Shown: positions 22,007 through 33,379, counted from the first letter of the stretch. The stretch is 64,000 nt of DNA from Nymphaea colorata (GCF_008831285.2 NC_045142.1:8038713-8102712), one strand, 5' to 3'. A program made the numbers and translations. The notes: generated by a model not told the origin, from the letters alone.

Positions 22007-22910
22007 TTTCCTCTAAAATTTCTATTTCTATTCAAATCAATGCCTTTTTTTTTCTTTTAAACTTTCATATGTATATGTACATATATGATAGTATGTACAC
22101 ATATATGTATATCTTTTTCTATTTCTTTCTTTGTATGAGTGTATTCCATCTTTTCCATTCTTTTTAACATTTTTTTCTTATGATCTTTTTATTTACTGAC
22201 TTCACTAAGACTAAAAATCAAGTAATGTCCCAATATTGGATTCATGCTTGATGGTCTATAACCCCAATATATTTTAAAAAACTTTTTCTTCTTGTATATA
22301 TGATACTTATGAAAGTAAAAATCTTAGATGTATATTATGGTAGGAATGCTTTTAGATGAATGTTATGATAGGAAGACTTTATTCTTTTCAAATCATATAT
22401 GATCAATGCATTTATGCATTCACACTCACTTAATGTCACTTATAAACATAAGCACTACTCCAAAGAATTTAAACATGATGAGATATAGCTCTAACTAAGT
22501 AATAACAGAATTAAAGCAAAATTTCAAACCTACTTAAAGTTTTAAGAGAACAGTAAAGTGACTTTAAAATGATTTTCCAAGTTTTTCAAATGATGTTTAT
22601 AAAGATTTCCTAATTTTAATTTTCCCCAAAATGTTTCACATTCTCAAGCAATTCTTCAAGAACATTTTCAAAAGTTTGAAACATCAAATTTTCAATATTT
22701 TTCTACGCCACATATAGAATGAAAAATATGTTTAAGCCAAAATGAAATGCATCAAATATGAACATAGTCCTTCGATTGCTTACCCCCGGTACAGGTGCCG
22801 AGAATGGTCGATCCTCGTATCGACAGACGAGTTCATTTTTTTTTCATTAAAAAAAAAAAACTCATTTTTCTGGAGCACTCCAAAACCAAAAATGTTTCGA
22901 GATGCGAACA

Positions 22911-23014
22911 ACTCTCTATCCGAATCCCTCTGTTTTTGTCATCCTTCATTGCAGCGACTCAAACCATACTAGAGAGTATTTGAGAGTTACATAGCCTGTG
23001 TAGCTGGAGACCGC
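22911..23014 (+). other. Remnant of internal region between LTR 1 and LTR 2
   Basis: 104 bp with a CCTTCATTGCAGC phrase, similar to CTTCCTATTGCAGCC just after the ends of LTR 2 and LTR 3. It looks like a collapsed internal region. Confidence 0.45.
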
Positions 23015-24338
23015 TGTTACCACCCCAAATTTTTCAAAAAAAAAAGGGGGGGGGGGGGGGGGCTATTAAAATTTTGGGTCCATTGTTTCTAAAATGAATT
23101 TCAAACCCAAGTTTAGATCCATAACAAGTATTTCAAACCGAGAATTCGAAATCGAATTCAAAATGACAAAATTTGAGCGTTTCATTCTTACTTCCTCCCT
23201 TTCTTCAACTTGGAGCAAACTTCATCAAACAACTCTTCAAGGGAGCACGAAGATCTCTTGGAGGTTTCATCTTCAACATCTTGGAGCTTCATTCAATGTA
23301 AGTCCAAGATCATTCAAAAGAGATGACTTATTTCCAATATCATTCACATTTGAGGTATGTATTCTTCCTCTCATTTTCATCTATTTTCTTTTTTTTTTCT
23401 TGCCACCTCCCCATGGCCGTGCAAGAAAGCTGAAATGATTTCTTATCCGAAATCAAGAGCTACTCTTGATTGCATCGGGAGTATGAGCAAGACGAAATAA
23501 ATTTCATTTCTTCATTGATTTCCAAAAATATACTTGCTATATTGTCTTCATTCATCTTTCATGCTTAAAATGATGCTCATGCATGATATTCTAATCTTCC
23601 CTTAATCAATGAGCAAATGGACGGTGAGAATGACCATTTGGGGTTGAGATTTCTTTTTGTGATTTTTGAGGTTGGAACTTGTCCAACTCGGGAAAGACGC
23701 TTACGAAAATGTATATGTTAATATGCATCTGCATGTCATAATATGCGTTTGTATATGTTAATATGCATTTGCATGTCTTAGATATATGTTATGGTAGGAA
23801 TGCATCTAGATGAATGTCATAGTATGAATGCCTTATTATCTTTTAATCATATATGATTAATGCATTCATGCATTCAGATTCATTTAATATCACAAATGAG
23901 CACAATCACATCTCTAAAAGAACTTAAGCAAGATAAGATGAAACTCTAACTAGGTAGTAATCAAATTAGAGGAAAATTTCAAACCTACTTAAAGTCTTAA
24001 GAGAATACTAAAATGATTTCAAAATAATTTTTTAAAATTTTTGAATAATATTCATATAGATTTCCTTCTAGTTTACACCAAAATATTTCACATTCTCAAG
24101 CAACTCTTCAAGAATATTTTCAAAAGTTTAAAACATTAAACTTTCAATATTTTTCTACACTACATATAGAATAAAAAAGATGTTTAAGTTAAAACGAAAT
24201 GTATCAATGATAAACATAACCCTTGGGTTGATTGGTCAATCTTCGTATTGACGGCAAATCCCTTTCTTTCCTATTTCAATACAAAACCTCATTTTTCTAG
24301 AGCACTCCAAAACAAATGAAAATTTTGGGATGCAAACA
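23015..24338 (+). mobile_element. Large LTR, copy 2 (internally deleted)
   Basis: Starts TGTTACCACCCCAAATTTTT, followed by a run of about 18 G (23045-23062), and ends GGGATGCAAACA; 1.3 kb. After AAAATTTGAGCGTTTCATTCTTACTTCC it jumps to sequence normally found downstream of the TATA box. The CpG block and TATA region are therefore missing by internal deletion, which would make this LTR promoterless. Confidence 0.8.
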
Positions 24339-25371
24339 ACCGCCTTCACCATTTTCCTTCCTATTGCAGCCATGTTCATCATTGCTTCCCCCTCCCTTTT
24401 TTTTTAGGTGATGGCACAAGACCCTACGCAAAGGGTTTGAGAGCATCTTGTGCCCAGCCGACCTTTTTTTTCTCGCTTTGTCTAGCAGTGGGAGCTTTGC
24501 TTAAGCGCTCTTTTGTCGCATCTACTATCATCCTCCTCACCAAACCCCCAAGTCCAAACCAAGTGCGAGAAGGCCTCTAAGTCTTTCTGCTACTCACTAG
24601 CCGCATCTCCGACCATCTCCCTCGCAGATACGATAACTTTTCTTTATGCGGTGGCAGCAACAGAAGCTAAAGAGTAGAAAGAGTCGGCAGAAGAACCATT
24701 CCGGCCGAAACCCTAGCAGGCAAGAGAAGAGAGAAGCTCTTGAGAAGAGAGAGAAAAACAGACAGAAAATGAAAAAAATCTCGGGTCGGGACAAATTTAT
24801 ACTCAAACTTTGAAAATTACTAATTTAGTCCATCTTATTAGAAAAATTTTCAAAAATATAGTTGCATTTTTCAGAAATAAATGCTGCAACATTTTTGCTA
24901 AAAGTTTTTTCAAAGAAAGGCTAAAACCTACAACGTTAGCTCAAACAACCCATTCAGGTAAGGGCTTAAAACTTGAAATGCAGTTTCGTCGTTTTAATCT
25001 TTTTAATTAAAATTTTCAAATCACTCAAAATTTGGGGTGCTAATCTTTGTCACTAAGCACAACTAGTGCTGGCTTAGTGACAAAGAGGGGCATCTATTAT
25101 GACCCCAAATTTTTCAAAAAGGGATGGGGGCGGGATTGTTGCATTTTTCAGAAATAAATGCTGCAACATTTTGGCTAAAAACTTTTTCAAAGAGAGGCTA
25201 AGACCTCTAACGTTAGCTCAAACAACCCATTCAGGTAAGGGGTTAAAACCTGAAATGCAGTTCCGTCGTTTTAATCTTTTTAACTAAAATTTTTAAATCA
25301 CTCAAAATTTGGGGTGCTAATCTTTGTCACTAAGCACAACTAGTGCTGACTTAGTAATAAAGAGGGGCATC
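24339..25371 (+). mobile_element. Non-coding internal region of the LTR element
   Basis: About 1.0 kb between LTR 2 and LTR 3. It starts ACCGCCTTC...CTATTGCAGCC, includes a GATGGCACAAGACCCTACGC stretch, and ends with a hairpin followed by the purine tract AAAGAGGGGCATC directly before the next LTR (TGTTATGACCCC). No gag, protease, RT or integrase motif is visible in any frame. A 277-bp tandem duplication occupies its 3' half. This layout fits a large non-autonomous (LARD-like) retrotransposon. Confidence 0.7.
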
Positions 25372-25414
25372 TGTTATGACCCCAAATTTTTCAAAAAGGA
25401 AAAGGGGGGGGGGG
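24861..25414 (+). repeat. 277-bp tandem duplication at the internal-LTR junction
   Basis: Unit 1 is 24861-25137 and unit 2 starts at 25138. Both run from GTTGCATTTTTCAGAAATAA through the hairpin and purine tract into the first 25-30 bases of the LTR (ATGACCCCAAATTTTTC). The first unit thus carries a truncated LTR start at about 25094-25123. Confidence 0.9.
25045..25098 (+). promoter_or_regulatory. Hairpin plus polypurine tract upstream of 3' LTR
   Basis: CTTTGTCACTAAGC (25045-25058) and its perfect complement GCTTAGTGACAAAG (25072-25085) enclose a 13-nt loop; AGGGGCATC follows and then the LTR start. The second unit has the left arm intact (25322-25335) but the right arm mutated (25349-25362). 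A decayed version precedes the putative gypsy LTR at 41214-41251. The purine tract would prime plus-strand synthesis; the role of the hairpin is unknown. Confidence 0.65.
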
Positions 25415-27157
25415 GGGGGGGGCTATTAAAATTTTGGGTCCATTATTTCTAAAATAAAATTTAAACCTAAGTTTAGATCCAAATCAAGTATTTCAAACTC
25501 AGAATTCAAAATCGAATTCAAAATGACAAAATTTGAACGTTGCACGTGCGCGGACCTTCCTTTTGTTTTAAGGTCTCATTCTCACGCCAAAACATGTTTT
25601 CAAACCTCTATCAAGCGCAAGAACGCCTCGACGAGTGACTGAACCAAAATTGGATTTGAGACGAGTCCAGAGTGACTCAAAACAGAGTCAGCCGCCCATT
25701 TTCAACAAAAAAACCTTTTTTTACATTTTAAATAAAAAATATTTATGATTTCTATATAAATAACATTTTTATAATATTAGATTTGATTTGATTTAATTTT
25801 GCTTTTAAAAAGGGGGGAGATCGCACATGTGAGCGTGCCCATGTGGTTTTTCCACTGCTCAAAAAGTTTGAAATAATTCATCATGAGTGTGCCATACGCG
25901 CTCGCACGAGCGAGCACACCACGCGCGACAACGCGATCGCGTGCGACAGTGCGTCGTCCGACCACGTTGTCGTGCGTGACAGGGCGTCGCCCGACCGCCA
26001 TGTCGTGGTAGAGACCTCTCGCACGTGCAGGCTCTACTTTTTTTTTTTAAAAAAAAGAGCCATTAAGGGCATTTTTGGGACCTTTTGAGTGGCCATTTGC
26101 CCTCCCTACTGCTCAAAAACTATTTTTTAGGCCTAATGGCTAATCATACTCATTTTCAAACCATTTCTTTTTCAAAATAATTCAAAATTCGTATGAAAAT
26201 AGTATCAAATTCAAAAAAATTTGAATTTTGAGTTTTAGCTCCTAAAACTCTCTATAAATACTCCCATTTTTCCCCTCTTGAGCAATGAGTGAGCCCTTCT
26301 GTAAGCTTTGATATATGTATACGAATATGTATCTCTCTCTTTTAAAATATTTGATTTTATGATTTTCAAGATCTCTTTCTCTCTTTCTTTCTCTATATCT
26401 CTCTTGGGATGTAGTCTTTTATCTTTTCCATTCTTTCAATATCTTACTCTTATCATTCAAGATTTTAATTTTTTATTTGCCGACTTCATCAAGACCACAA
26501 TTCAAGTAATGACCCAATATTGAAATCATACTTGATGGTCTACAACCCCAAGCCATTTTCAAAAACTTTTCTTTCTTATATATATAATAATTATGAAAAC
26601 AAAAATCTTAGATGTATGTTATGGTAGGAATGCATGCAAATGAATGTCATGATATGAATGCCTTATTATCTTTTAATCATATAAGATTAATGCATTCATG
26701 CATTCACATTCACTTAATATCACAAATGAGCACAATCACTTCTCTAAAAGAACTTAAGCAAGATGAGATGAAACTCTAACTAGGTGGTAATCGAATTAGA
26801 GGAAAACTCAAATCTACTTAAAGTCTTAAGAGAACACTAAAATGATTTTTTCAAGCTTTTCAAATGATATTCATAAGGATTTCCTTCTAGTTTTCTCCAA
26901 ATATATCACATTCTCAAGCAACTCTTCAAGAATCTTTTCAAAAGTTTTAAACATCAAACTTTCAATATTTTTCTACACCACATATAGAATAAAAAAGATG
27001 TTTAAGTTAAAATGAAATGCATCAATGATAAACATAGCCATTGGGTTGATCGGTCAATCCTCGTACTGATGGACAAGTCCCTTTTTTTGTTATTTCAAAA
27101 CAAAACCTCATTTTTCTAGAGCACTCCAAAACCAATGAAAATTTTGAGATGCAAACA
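25372..27157 (+). mobile_element. Large LTR, copy 3
   Basis: Starts TGTTATGACCCCAAATTTTT, with a run of about 17 G near 25406-25422, and ends TTTTGAGATGCAAACA; 1.8 kb. It contains the CpG-rich block (25895-26025), a TATA box CTCTCTATAAATACTC at about 26251, and the shared 3' portion. It is preceded by a purine tract and followed by a second internal region. It is more complete than copy 2. Confidence 0.8.
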
Positions 27158-27712
27158 ACCGCCTTCCCCATTTTCCTTCCTGTTGCAGCCATGTTCATCA
27201 CTGCTTCCCCCCCCTTTTTTTGGGTGATGGCACAAGACCCTACGCAAAGGGTTTGAGAGCATCTTGTGCTTAGCCGACCTTTTTTTTTCTCGCTTTGTCT
27301 AGCAGTGGGAGCTTTGCATAAGCGCTCTTTTGTCGCATCTACTATCATCCTCGTCGCGAAACCCACAACTCCAAACCAAGTGCGAGAAGGCCTCTAAGTC
27401 TTTCTGCTACTCACTAGCCGCATCTCAGACCATCTCCCTCGCAGATACGATAACTTTTCTTTATGCGGTGGCAGCAACAGAAGCTCGGGAGTAGAAAGAG
27501 TCGTAGAAGAACTATTGCTGGCCAGGGCAAGAGGAGAGAGAGAAAAATAGCCAGGAAATGAAAAAAAAATCTCGGGTCAGGTCAAATTTATACTCAAACT
27601 TTGAAAATTACTAATTTAGTCTGTCTTATTAGGAAAATTTTCAAAAACATTGTTGCATTTTTCAGAAATAAATGCTGCAACGTTTTTGGTAAAAACTTTT
27701 TCAAAGAGAGGC
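27158..27712 (+). mobile_element. Second internal region, truncated
   Basis: Matches 24339-24900 closely (GCCTTCCCCATTTTCC, GATGGCACAAGACCCTACGC, GGTCAAATTTATACTC, TTGCATTTTTCAGAAATAA). It breaks at about 27712 after CAAAGAGAGGCT, where copia-associated sequence starts. LTR and internal region therefore alternate here. Confidence 0.75.
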
Positions 27713-28087
27713 TTGCGAAAGTTAATTTAAAAAAAACTAAGATTTTATACAAAATTGCATAGAGATACCCTTATACTTATTATAAATTGCTAAAAGTGGG
27801 TTCCAAAAAATTGTTTTACAATTTCATTGGAAACTTATATTTTATATACAATTGCATATAGGTACCCTTTAGACTAATTGAAATTGTTGAAAGAAGGTTC
27901 CAAAAATAAATTTGACAATAAAAAAGGAAATTTTTGTTCAAAAATTTAAAATTGAGATCTCCTTGCTTCCAAGTGACGTTTTAGAATATTATTGAAGACT
28001 TCTTTATGTGATATTCTTCATGTTGAGTTCCTTTTATTGTTTTTTAATTGCCATTAAAATTCAAAACTAAGAAATGCTTCTAGAATG

Positions 28088-28530
28088 GGATCCTCAAAAC
28101 TGGCTAAGACTGAGAAACTCAATGGAACTAACTTCCATGTGTGGAAGTGTAGAATCATGTTGGCCCTGACTTTGGAGAGGTAAATCTATGTAATTAACAA
28201 GCCCTTTCCCACTTTAGGAGACAAGCCTAAAAATGAGGAAAGGAGAGCATATGAGGTCTTTGAGACTGATGATTTGAAGGCTAAAACCATCATGTTAACA
28301 TTCATGGAAGATGATCTGATCAAGGTCTTTGAGAACTATCAAACTGTCAAGGAGATGTTTGATACTATTTCTCCAAAGTATAACACCACTACAATAATGC
28401 ATGTTTAGTTGCTCCTAGAACAGTATAATTCATATAAAATGAAAGGGTTAGAGAGAGTGGTTGACCATGTTAACAAGATTTTGGTCATGGCTAAAGATCT
28501 AGCCATATTATGAAATATCATATTTGATAA
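28088..28530 (+). pseudogene. copia gag remnant
   Basis: Begins ATGGGATCC (after ACTAAGAAATGCTTCTAGA) and reads KTEKLNGTNFHVWKCRIM, the conserved L.G.N...W...M start of plant copia gag (UBN2/DUF4219 type). It continues through IKVFENYQTVKEMFDTISP and LLLEQYNSYKM. In-frame stops after LTLER, before LLLEQY and at about 28512 break it. Confidence 0.8.
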
Positions 28531-28959
28531 CATGCAATATGCACCATCCTAAATAGTCTACCACCTTCCTAAGATATGGTTGTTACAACACTGAGTCTCT
28601 AGTTTGACACTCTAACTTTAGATAAACTCCCTATACAATCAGCAAAGAACGTCTGGCCAAAAGAAAGGATGCGAAACTAATGACTATCCAGGAAAAACCA
28701 GTAAGTAGTCATGTGCCTGTAAAACCTAAAGAATTTAAAGAGAGAAACAATGACAAGTTTAATGACAATTTTGCAGGAACTCAGAAAAGTCATGGAACTG
28801 TAGTGAAAAGCTAGAGATATGAAAAACCTAGACACATCAAGAAAAACTACATGACAAAATTCTCAAACAAGGACAACAATGGTCACGACAACAACAACAG
28901 AAGGAGAAATTAAAGGGACTCCAACAGAAAAGTCAGTTGCATTGTGTCAGAGTGCTTGT

Positions 28960-29290
28960 TCGCAGATGGAGATATGACTTGTTGGTGGGTTGACTCAGGG
29001 CCTACTCATCACATTGCAAAGATGAAAGAATGCATGATTTGTATGGAAGACCTGAGTTCGGGAATGCAAAAGGTCTATATGGTAATAATAACTCATATTG
29101 TGATGTCATGAGAGTTGGGTCATATCGACTGAATGTTGGGGGCACCAGTGTCATTCTTATTGAAGTCTTGTATGTCCCTCCATGAGGAGGAACCTAGTGT
29201 TTATCCTTGCTCTGATTGGGAGAGGTTTTGAATTCCGTTTTGTTCCAGGAAGAGTCACAGAGGAAAAACATGGGAGGACCATGTTCAATG
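28960..29290 (+). pseudogene. copia protease remnant
   Basis: TCWWVDSGPTHHIA at about 28978-29020 matches the W.DSG.(S/T)HH active-site block of copia aspartic protease; the catalytic DSG is kept. The frame then breaks several times before the integrase region. The zinc knuckle just upstream is reduced to a KPRHIKKNY fragment lacking the full CCHC set. Confidence 0.75.
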
Positions 29291-29312
29291 AAAAATATAT
29301 AAAAAACATGGG

Positions 29313-30012
29313 ATGTTCAAACTCAATGAGATGAATACAACTTCCAGTTTTACTTATATTAGTTGTGCAATGAGTAAGAATACGAACTTATGGTATGAAA
29401 TATTAAGACATGTAAGCATCAACGAGATGAAGACTCTAGCACAACAAGGTATAATACCCGATATAAACATAAATGATTTTTTGAAATGCGAGTCGTGTTT
29501 ATGCGAAAAATGACAAAGAAACCCTTTCTGTCTGAAGTAATTCGAACCACTTATCTATTGAAAATAATCCATACAGATACGGAGTCCAAACACATAGTAA
29601 CAAGTTATACTTCATAACATTTATTTGATGACTTCTCAAGATTTGGTTATATTTACCTTATTAAATATAAGTCAGAAGCACTTGAAAAATTCAAGAAATA
29701 TAAATATGAAGTCAAGAGACATCTTGGAGAGTATATCAAAGTTGTAAGGTTTGATCGAGGTGGTGAGTACATCAAATGAATTCCTCGAATACTATAAAGA
29801 CCTTGGAATTAATAGGCAAAAAACAATGCAAAGCACAACAACAAAATGGAGTCGCTGAGAGGTGTAATAGAACACTCTTAAACATGGTGAGATCCATGTT
29901 AGCACGTGTACAATTACCCAAAATATTTTGGGGTGAAACTATGTTAGTAGCTATGTATACTATAAATCAAGTGTCTTGCAAAATAGTCCCAACCATTCCT
30001 TATGAGAGATAG
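29313..30012 (+). pseudogene. copia integrase remnant
   Basis: NLWYEILRHVSINEMKTLAQ...CESCLCEK is the GAG-pre-integrase/zinc-binding segment. DDFSRFGYIYLIKYKSEAL and RFDRGGEYI follow as the core. After a frameshift comes NGVAERCNRTLLNMVRSMLA with the catalytic Glu, then FWGETMLVAMYTINQ. All are diagnostic of copia integrase. At least two stops or frameshifts separate the blocks. Confidence 0.85.
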
Positions 30013-30552
30013 ACTGATGTAAAACCAAATCTGAAACATCTCAAGAGATGAAGATTAGTAGCACATGTGAAAATTATAGATGCTAAAATGGATAAACTAG
30101 ATAATAAGTTAATAAGATATGTGTTTATTAGATATCCAAAAAGATCTAAAGGCTACATATTATATCACTCAACTATGAGACTTATAGAAAGTAGAGATGT
30201 AGAGTTCTAAGAAGAATTCAACAATAAAGACAACGATCCAATGGAAGATCATAACGACCTATTGGATGATCTGACTTATTCATAAGATCAGTTTAGTAAT
30301 GAAGTCGTTGGGGAACAGTTTGGTAATGAACCAACTAAGCATGATTCATCTGCGGATCAGTCTGGTAATGAACCGACTGGGGAACAGTTTGATAATAAAC
30401 CAACAGATATAAATACCTCATCATATCAAGTGTTATTGGGCTATAGAAGACCTATAGCTCCTTCTTTATATTTGAGTGATTACTATATATATATTGCAGA
30501 AACTATGCTATTTAGCAGATATTGACAAAATGTCAGACAATCTGACATAGAA

Positions 30553-31530
30553 GTGCTTATTGATCTGTTCAGGGACTATGGTAAGAACACTAAGGTGATA
30601 GTGGATAACATTTCTTTCTATCCACAAGACCATGTTGGGTTGTGGACACAAGAAGAGATGGCTATAATGGCTATCAATGATGATCAATGCAGAAGTTGTT
30701 GGATTTTATTCAAGCCCTCATCAAGAAGACAATGGCTGTTTGAGTTCGTGGTACCAATTCAATCAATGAGATTTGAGTTCCTAAGATTGGACTAAAATGA
30801 AAAAAATGGAAATGGATCTAGACCTGTTTTGTTTTGCACTTATAAGTGTCTGGTACTGGTATAGCATATGAGAATCCAAGTCGATGAACTCAAGCCCATT
30901 ATGAAGCTTACATACAAGGTCAAAGGGGCAGCTGCATCTACCGAGTCCCTTTTCAAGGTGTCTCAACAATGGATCAAAAAAGAAGTTCAACTAGAATCCT
31001 CCCAAGTAGCTGTAGAAAGTATAACTCAATAGGTCCTTAACATCCTACTGAATATCTTTGTTTTGAACCTCATTAATGCCTCTAATATACATAGGACCAC
31101 TATGAAGGAAGTGCTCAAGAAAATTAAGGTCAAATCTAGCACCACTCTAGAAACCCTGACATAGACCGTTAACTCGGCCATGCTAAATACTGCAATCACA
31201 TTCTCAAACGACGAACTCCTGATGCCTTATCAGTTCCACAACAATGTACTTTATATCGTAGTGAGGACTCATGGCATGAATGTCTCACACATACTAATGG
31301 ACAAAGGGAGCAGTCTAAATATCTACACATTACACACCAGATGATATGTCCATTTATAGCTTGACAACATGAGGATGTAAAAGGTAAGATATACTTGGAC
31401 TTGCATATCAACTTTACTATCCATACAATCATTTCCTATGTGGTGGATGTGCCAACGTCTTACAGTATACTCTTTAGACGGCCATGGATACACTAGGCAA
31501 ATACTGTGCCTTCTACTATGCACCAGTGCA
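30553..31530 (+). pseudogene. gypsy gag C-terminus and protease remnant
   Basis: VLNLINASNIHRTT...VLKKIKVKSSTTLETLT and NTAITFSNDELLMPYQFHNN match the linker before the protease of Tat elements. HILMDKGSSLNI (about 31290-31325) is the protease active-site block, with Asp-Lys-Gly where Asp-(N/T)-Gly is usual. Shortly after comes LFRRPWIH, the usual LGRPWIH. Frame breaks follow. The upstream part (30553-30795) is unrecognised on its own. Confidence 0.7.
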
Positions 31531-32555
31531 TCAAATGGAGCCGTGGAGATACCATTACTAAGGCCCTAGTTGAAAATTGAAGAAAGGCTCCCACAACCTC
31601 TGGTCCCTCGTCCTACATGCACCGTTGAGATGTTGAGTGTTCAACACCTTGATGAGGTGTACTTGAAAGGCAGCCTTGAGTGTTTAGGTATGAATCAACC
31701 TTAGATTATAGAGCAAGTCAACACAATGGAATGGAAAGGTCCAACCTTCTACAAATTTGGCAAAAGGATCAAAGAGGCAGCCATCAGATGACACCCTTTA
31801 TATGAACAATTCAGGGAACTCCTAAAAGGGCTTCACCTAATGATCAACATGGGCTACAAGCCATACACAGGTTGGGCTCATGAAGATGGTGTCATTGAGC
31901 CAACCAAAAGTAGAGTAAGAGGAACTGCAGGTCTCTGACACAAGAGGAAGCCTAACAAGGGAAAAAGCCAATGAGCTGTCCAAGAAGAAATGAAGAGCTT
32001 CAATAGAAATCATTGTCATTGTTTCACTTTTCCTTGTCTTTTTCTGAAACTTGTGTAAGGATGGTGGGGGTCCCCCATACTTCAAAGTTTATCAGTGTTC
32101 AAGTTTTGCATATATCCATGTGTCTATCCTCTATCCTTTATTATTATTTTGTCTCACTACACACACTAGATGCACGTCTAGCTCATTTTCTTCTCACCAT
32201 TCCTTATAGGATCAAGATGACATTCAAACACATCCACAAGCTGGTCATTAACCCCAAACTCAGGTAGCAAAAGAATTTACCCATTTGTAAAATAAAAAAA
32301 AAATAGGAAGAGCTAGTTCCACAAGAAGAACCAGTAGAGTTATCAAAACGTAGAACTAGAATTGAAGCCTAAAAATGTTTCTCAATTATAGAAAGAGGAT
32401 CAACCACCAACATTGCACAATGATCCCATCAAGGATGTGAATGTTGGCACCACATAAGATTCCAAATGATACACATTGGTGTCAATTTGGATTCTAAAGA
32501 AGGAATACTAGTTAAGGGATATAAGGAAGTTTTTGCATAGATATATGAAGATATG
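31531..32555 (+). pseudogene. gypsy protease-RT linker remnant
   Basis: Broken coding-like sequence between protease and RT. It includes PSTMHQCIKW at about 31513 and fragments such as the ATGGGCTACAAGCC stretch near 31850. No intact domain is seen. It also contains an unrelated-looking AT-rich patch at 32090-32330. Confidence 0.5.
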
Positions 32556-32561
32556 TCATGA

Positions 32562-33180
32562 TTGGATTCAAATTTGGTGGAGCATAGGTTAATTCTCAAA
32601 CCAGCGAGCCGCCTAGTCAAGCAAAAACTAAGGAAGTTGGAACCACGAGTCGATGATAATGTCAAAGAAGGGCTACAAGATCTACTCATGGCCAAGTTTA
32701 TCAGAACCATCAATTATCCTAAATGGCTTTGCCACATAGTGTTCGTATTGAAAAAAATGAGAAGGTCTAGATCTGCATTGATTTTTATGACCTCAACAAG
32801 GCCAGTCCGATGACTACCCTTTGGCCAATATCGATCTACTGGTTGAAAGTACAATAGGGCATGCTATGTTCTCATTCATAGACAAATATTCCAATTGCAA
32901 TAAAATCAAATTGGCTCCTAAATTCGCTACTCCTTGGGATGCCTTCTACCATACAGTAATGCAATTCAGATTAAAAAATGCAGGAGCAATATATCAAAGG
33001 GTCATGGCTACTATATTTCATGATCAAATGTACAAGTTCACAGACGCATATGTAGATGATATTTTAGTTAAGCCAAAGGCAGACCAATATCATATTGAGG
33101 CTTTGAATCAAGTTTTTGATAGGTTGCCCCAATATAAATTGAGATTAAATCATCATACATGCATGTTCAGTGTTGAATGA
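32562..33180 (+). pseudogene. gypsy reverse transcriptase remnant
   Basis: EHRLILKPASRLVKQKLRKL and MAKFIRTINYPKWLCHIVFV form the RT N-terminal block. After a frameshift come STIGHAMFSFIDKYSNCNKI, RLKNAGAIYQRVMATIFHDQ and AYVDDILVK (catalytic YVDD at about 33049-33060), then LRLNHHTCMFSVE. These are the conserved gypsy RT blocks in order, split by one frameshift near 32800. Confidence 0.9.
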
Positions 33181-33379
33181 GGCAAACTCTTGGGATATAT
33201 GGTGAGTCAGTGAGGTATTGAATATGGTAGTCAGTGAGGTATTGAAGTCGATCCCACCAAAGCCAAAGCCATTAACAATATGCATGCTTCAACCACCCTA
33301 AAGGAATTACGTAGTTTACAAGTCAGAATGCAAGCAATCCGGTGATTTATTTCCAACCTAGCCTTTAGTTGTGAGACAT

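Larger units (their letters stand above)
19701..22910 (+). mobile_element. Large LTR, copy 1 (non-coding Tat-like family)
   Basis: Starts TGTAATCACCCCAAATTTTT and ends GAGATGCGAACA, about 3.2 kb. It contains a GC-rich CpG block (20140-20270), a TATA box CTCTATAAAAACAC at about 20495, and a decayed internal repeat of the region after the TATA box (20815-21350: TAGAGTCAAGAAGCTAT... units). A 75-bp (AT)n tract lies at 21928-22002. It shares its start, its stretches around 21310-21750 and 22300-22750, and its end with the LTRs at 23015, 25372 and (inverted) 34373-37222. No protein-coding domain is seen. It is followed by about 104 bp of leftover internal-type sequence and then by copy 2. Confidence 0.75.
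27713..30490 (+). mobile_element. Decayed Ty1/copia retrotransposon
   Basis: Domains in order on the plus strand are gag (28088-28530), zinc knuckle remnant (about 28815-28850), protease (about 28975-29030), GAG-pre-integrase (29313-29513) and integrase (29570-30010). This protease-integrase order before RT is the copia order. RT and RNase H are missing: the sequence switches near 30490 to gypsy gag-like sequence. There are many stops and frameshifts, so the element is old. Bases 27713-28087 hold a two-unit degenerate repeat of about 105 bp (27722-27822, 27826-27922). No LTR pair was identified. Confidence 0.8.

Noticed and set aside
24597-24806. Minus-strand open frames in the non-coding internal region (also 27022-27366)
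   Set aside because: The two internal-region copies are similar in DNA, yet the open frames are not conserved between them, so they are not protein-coding.
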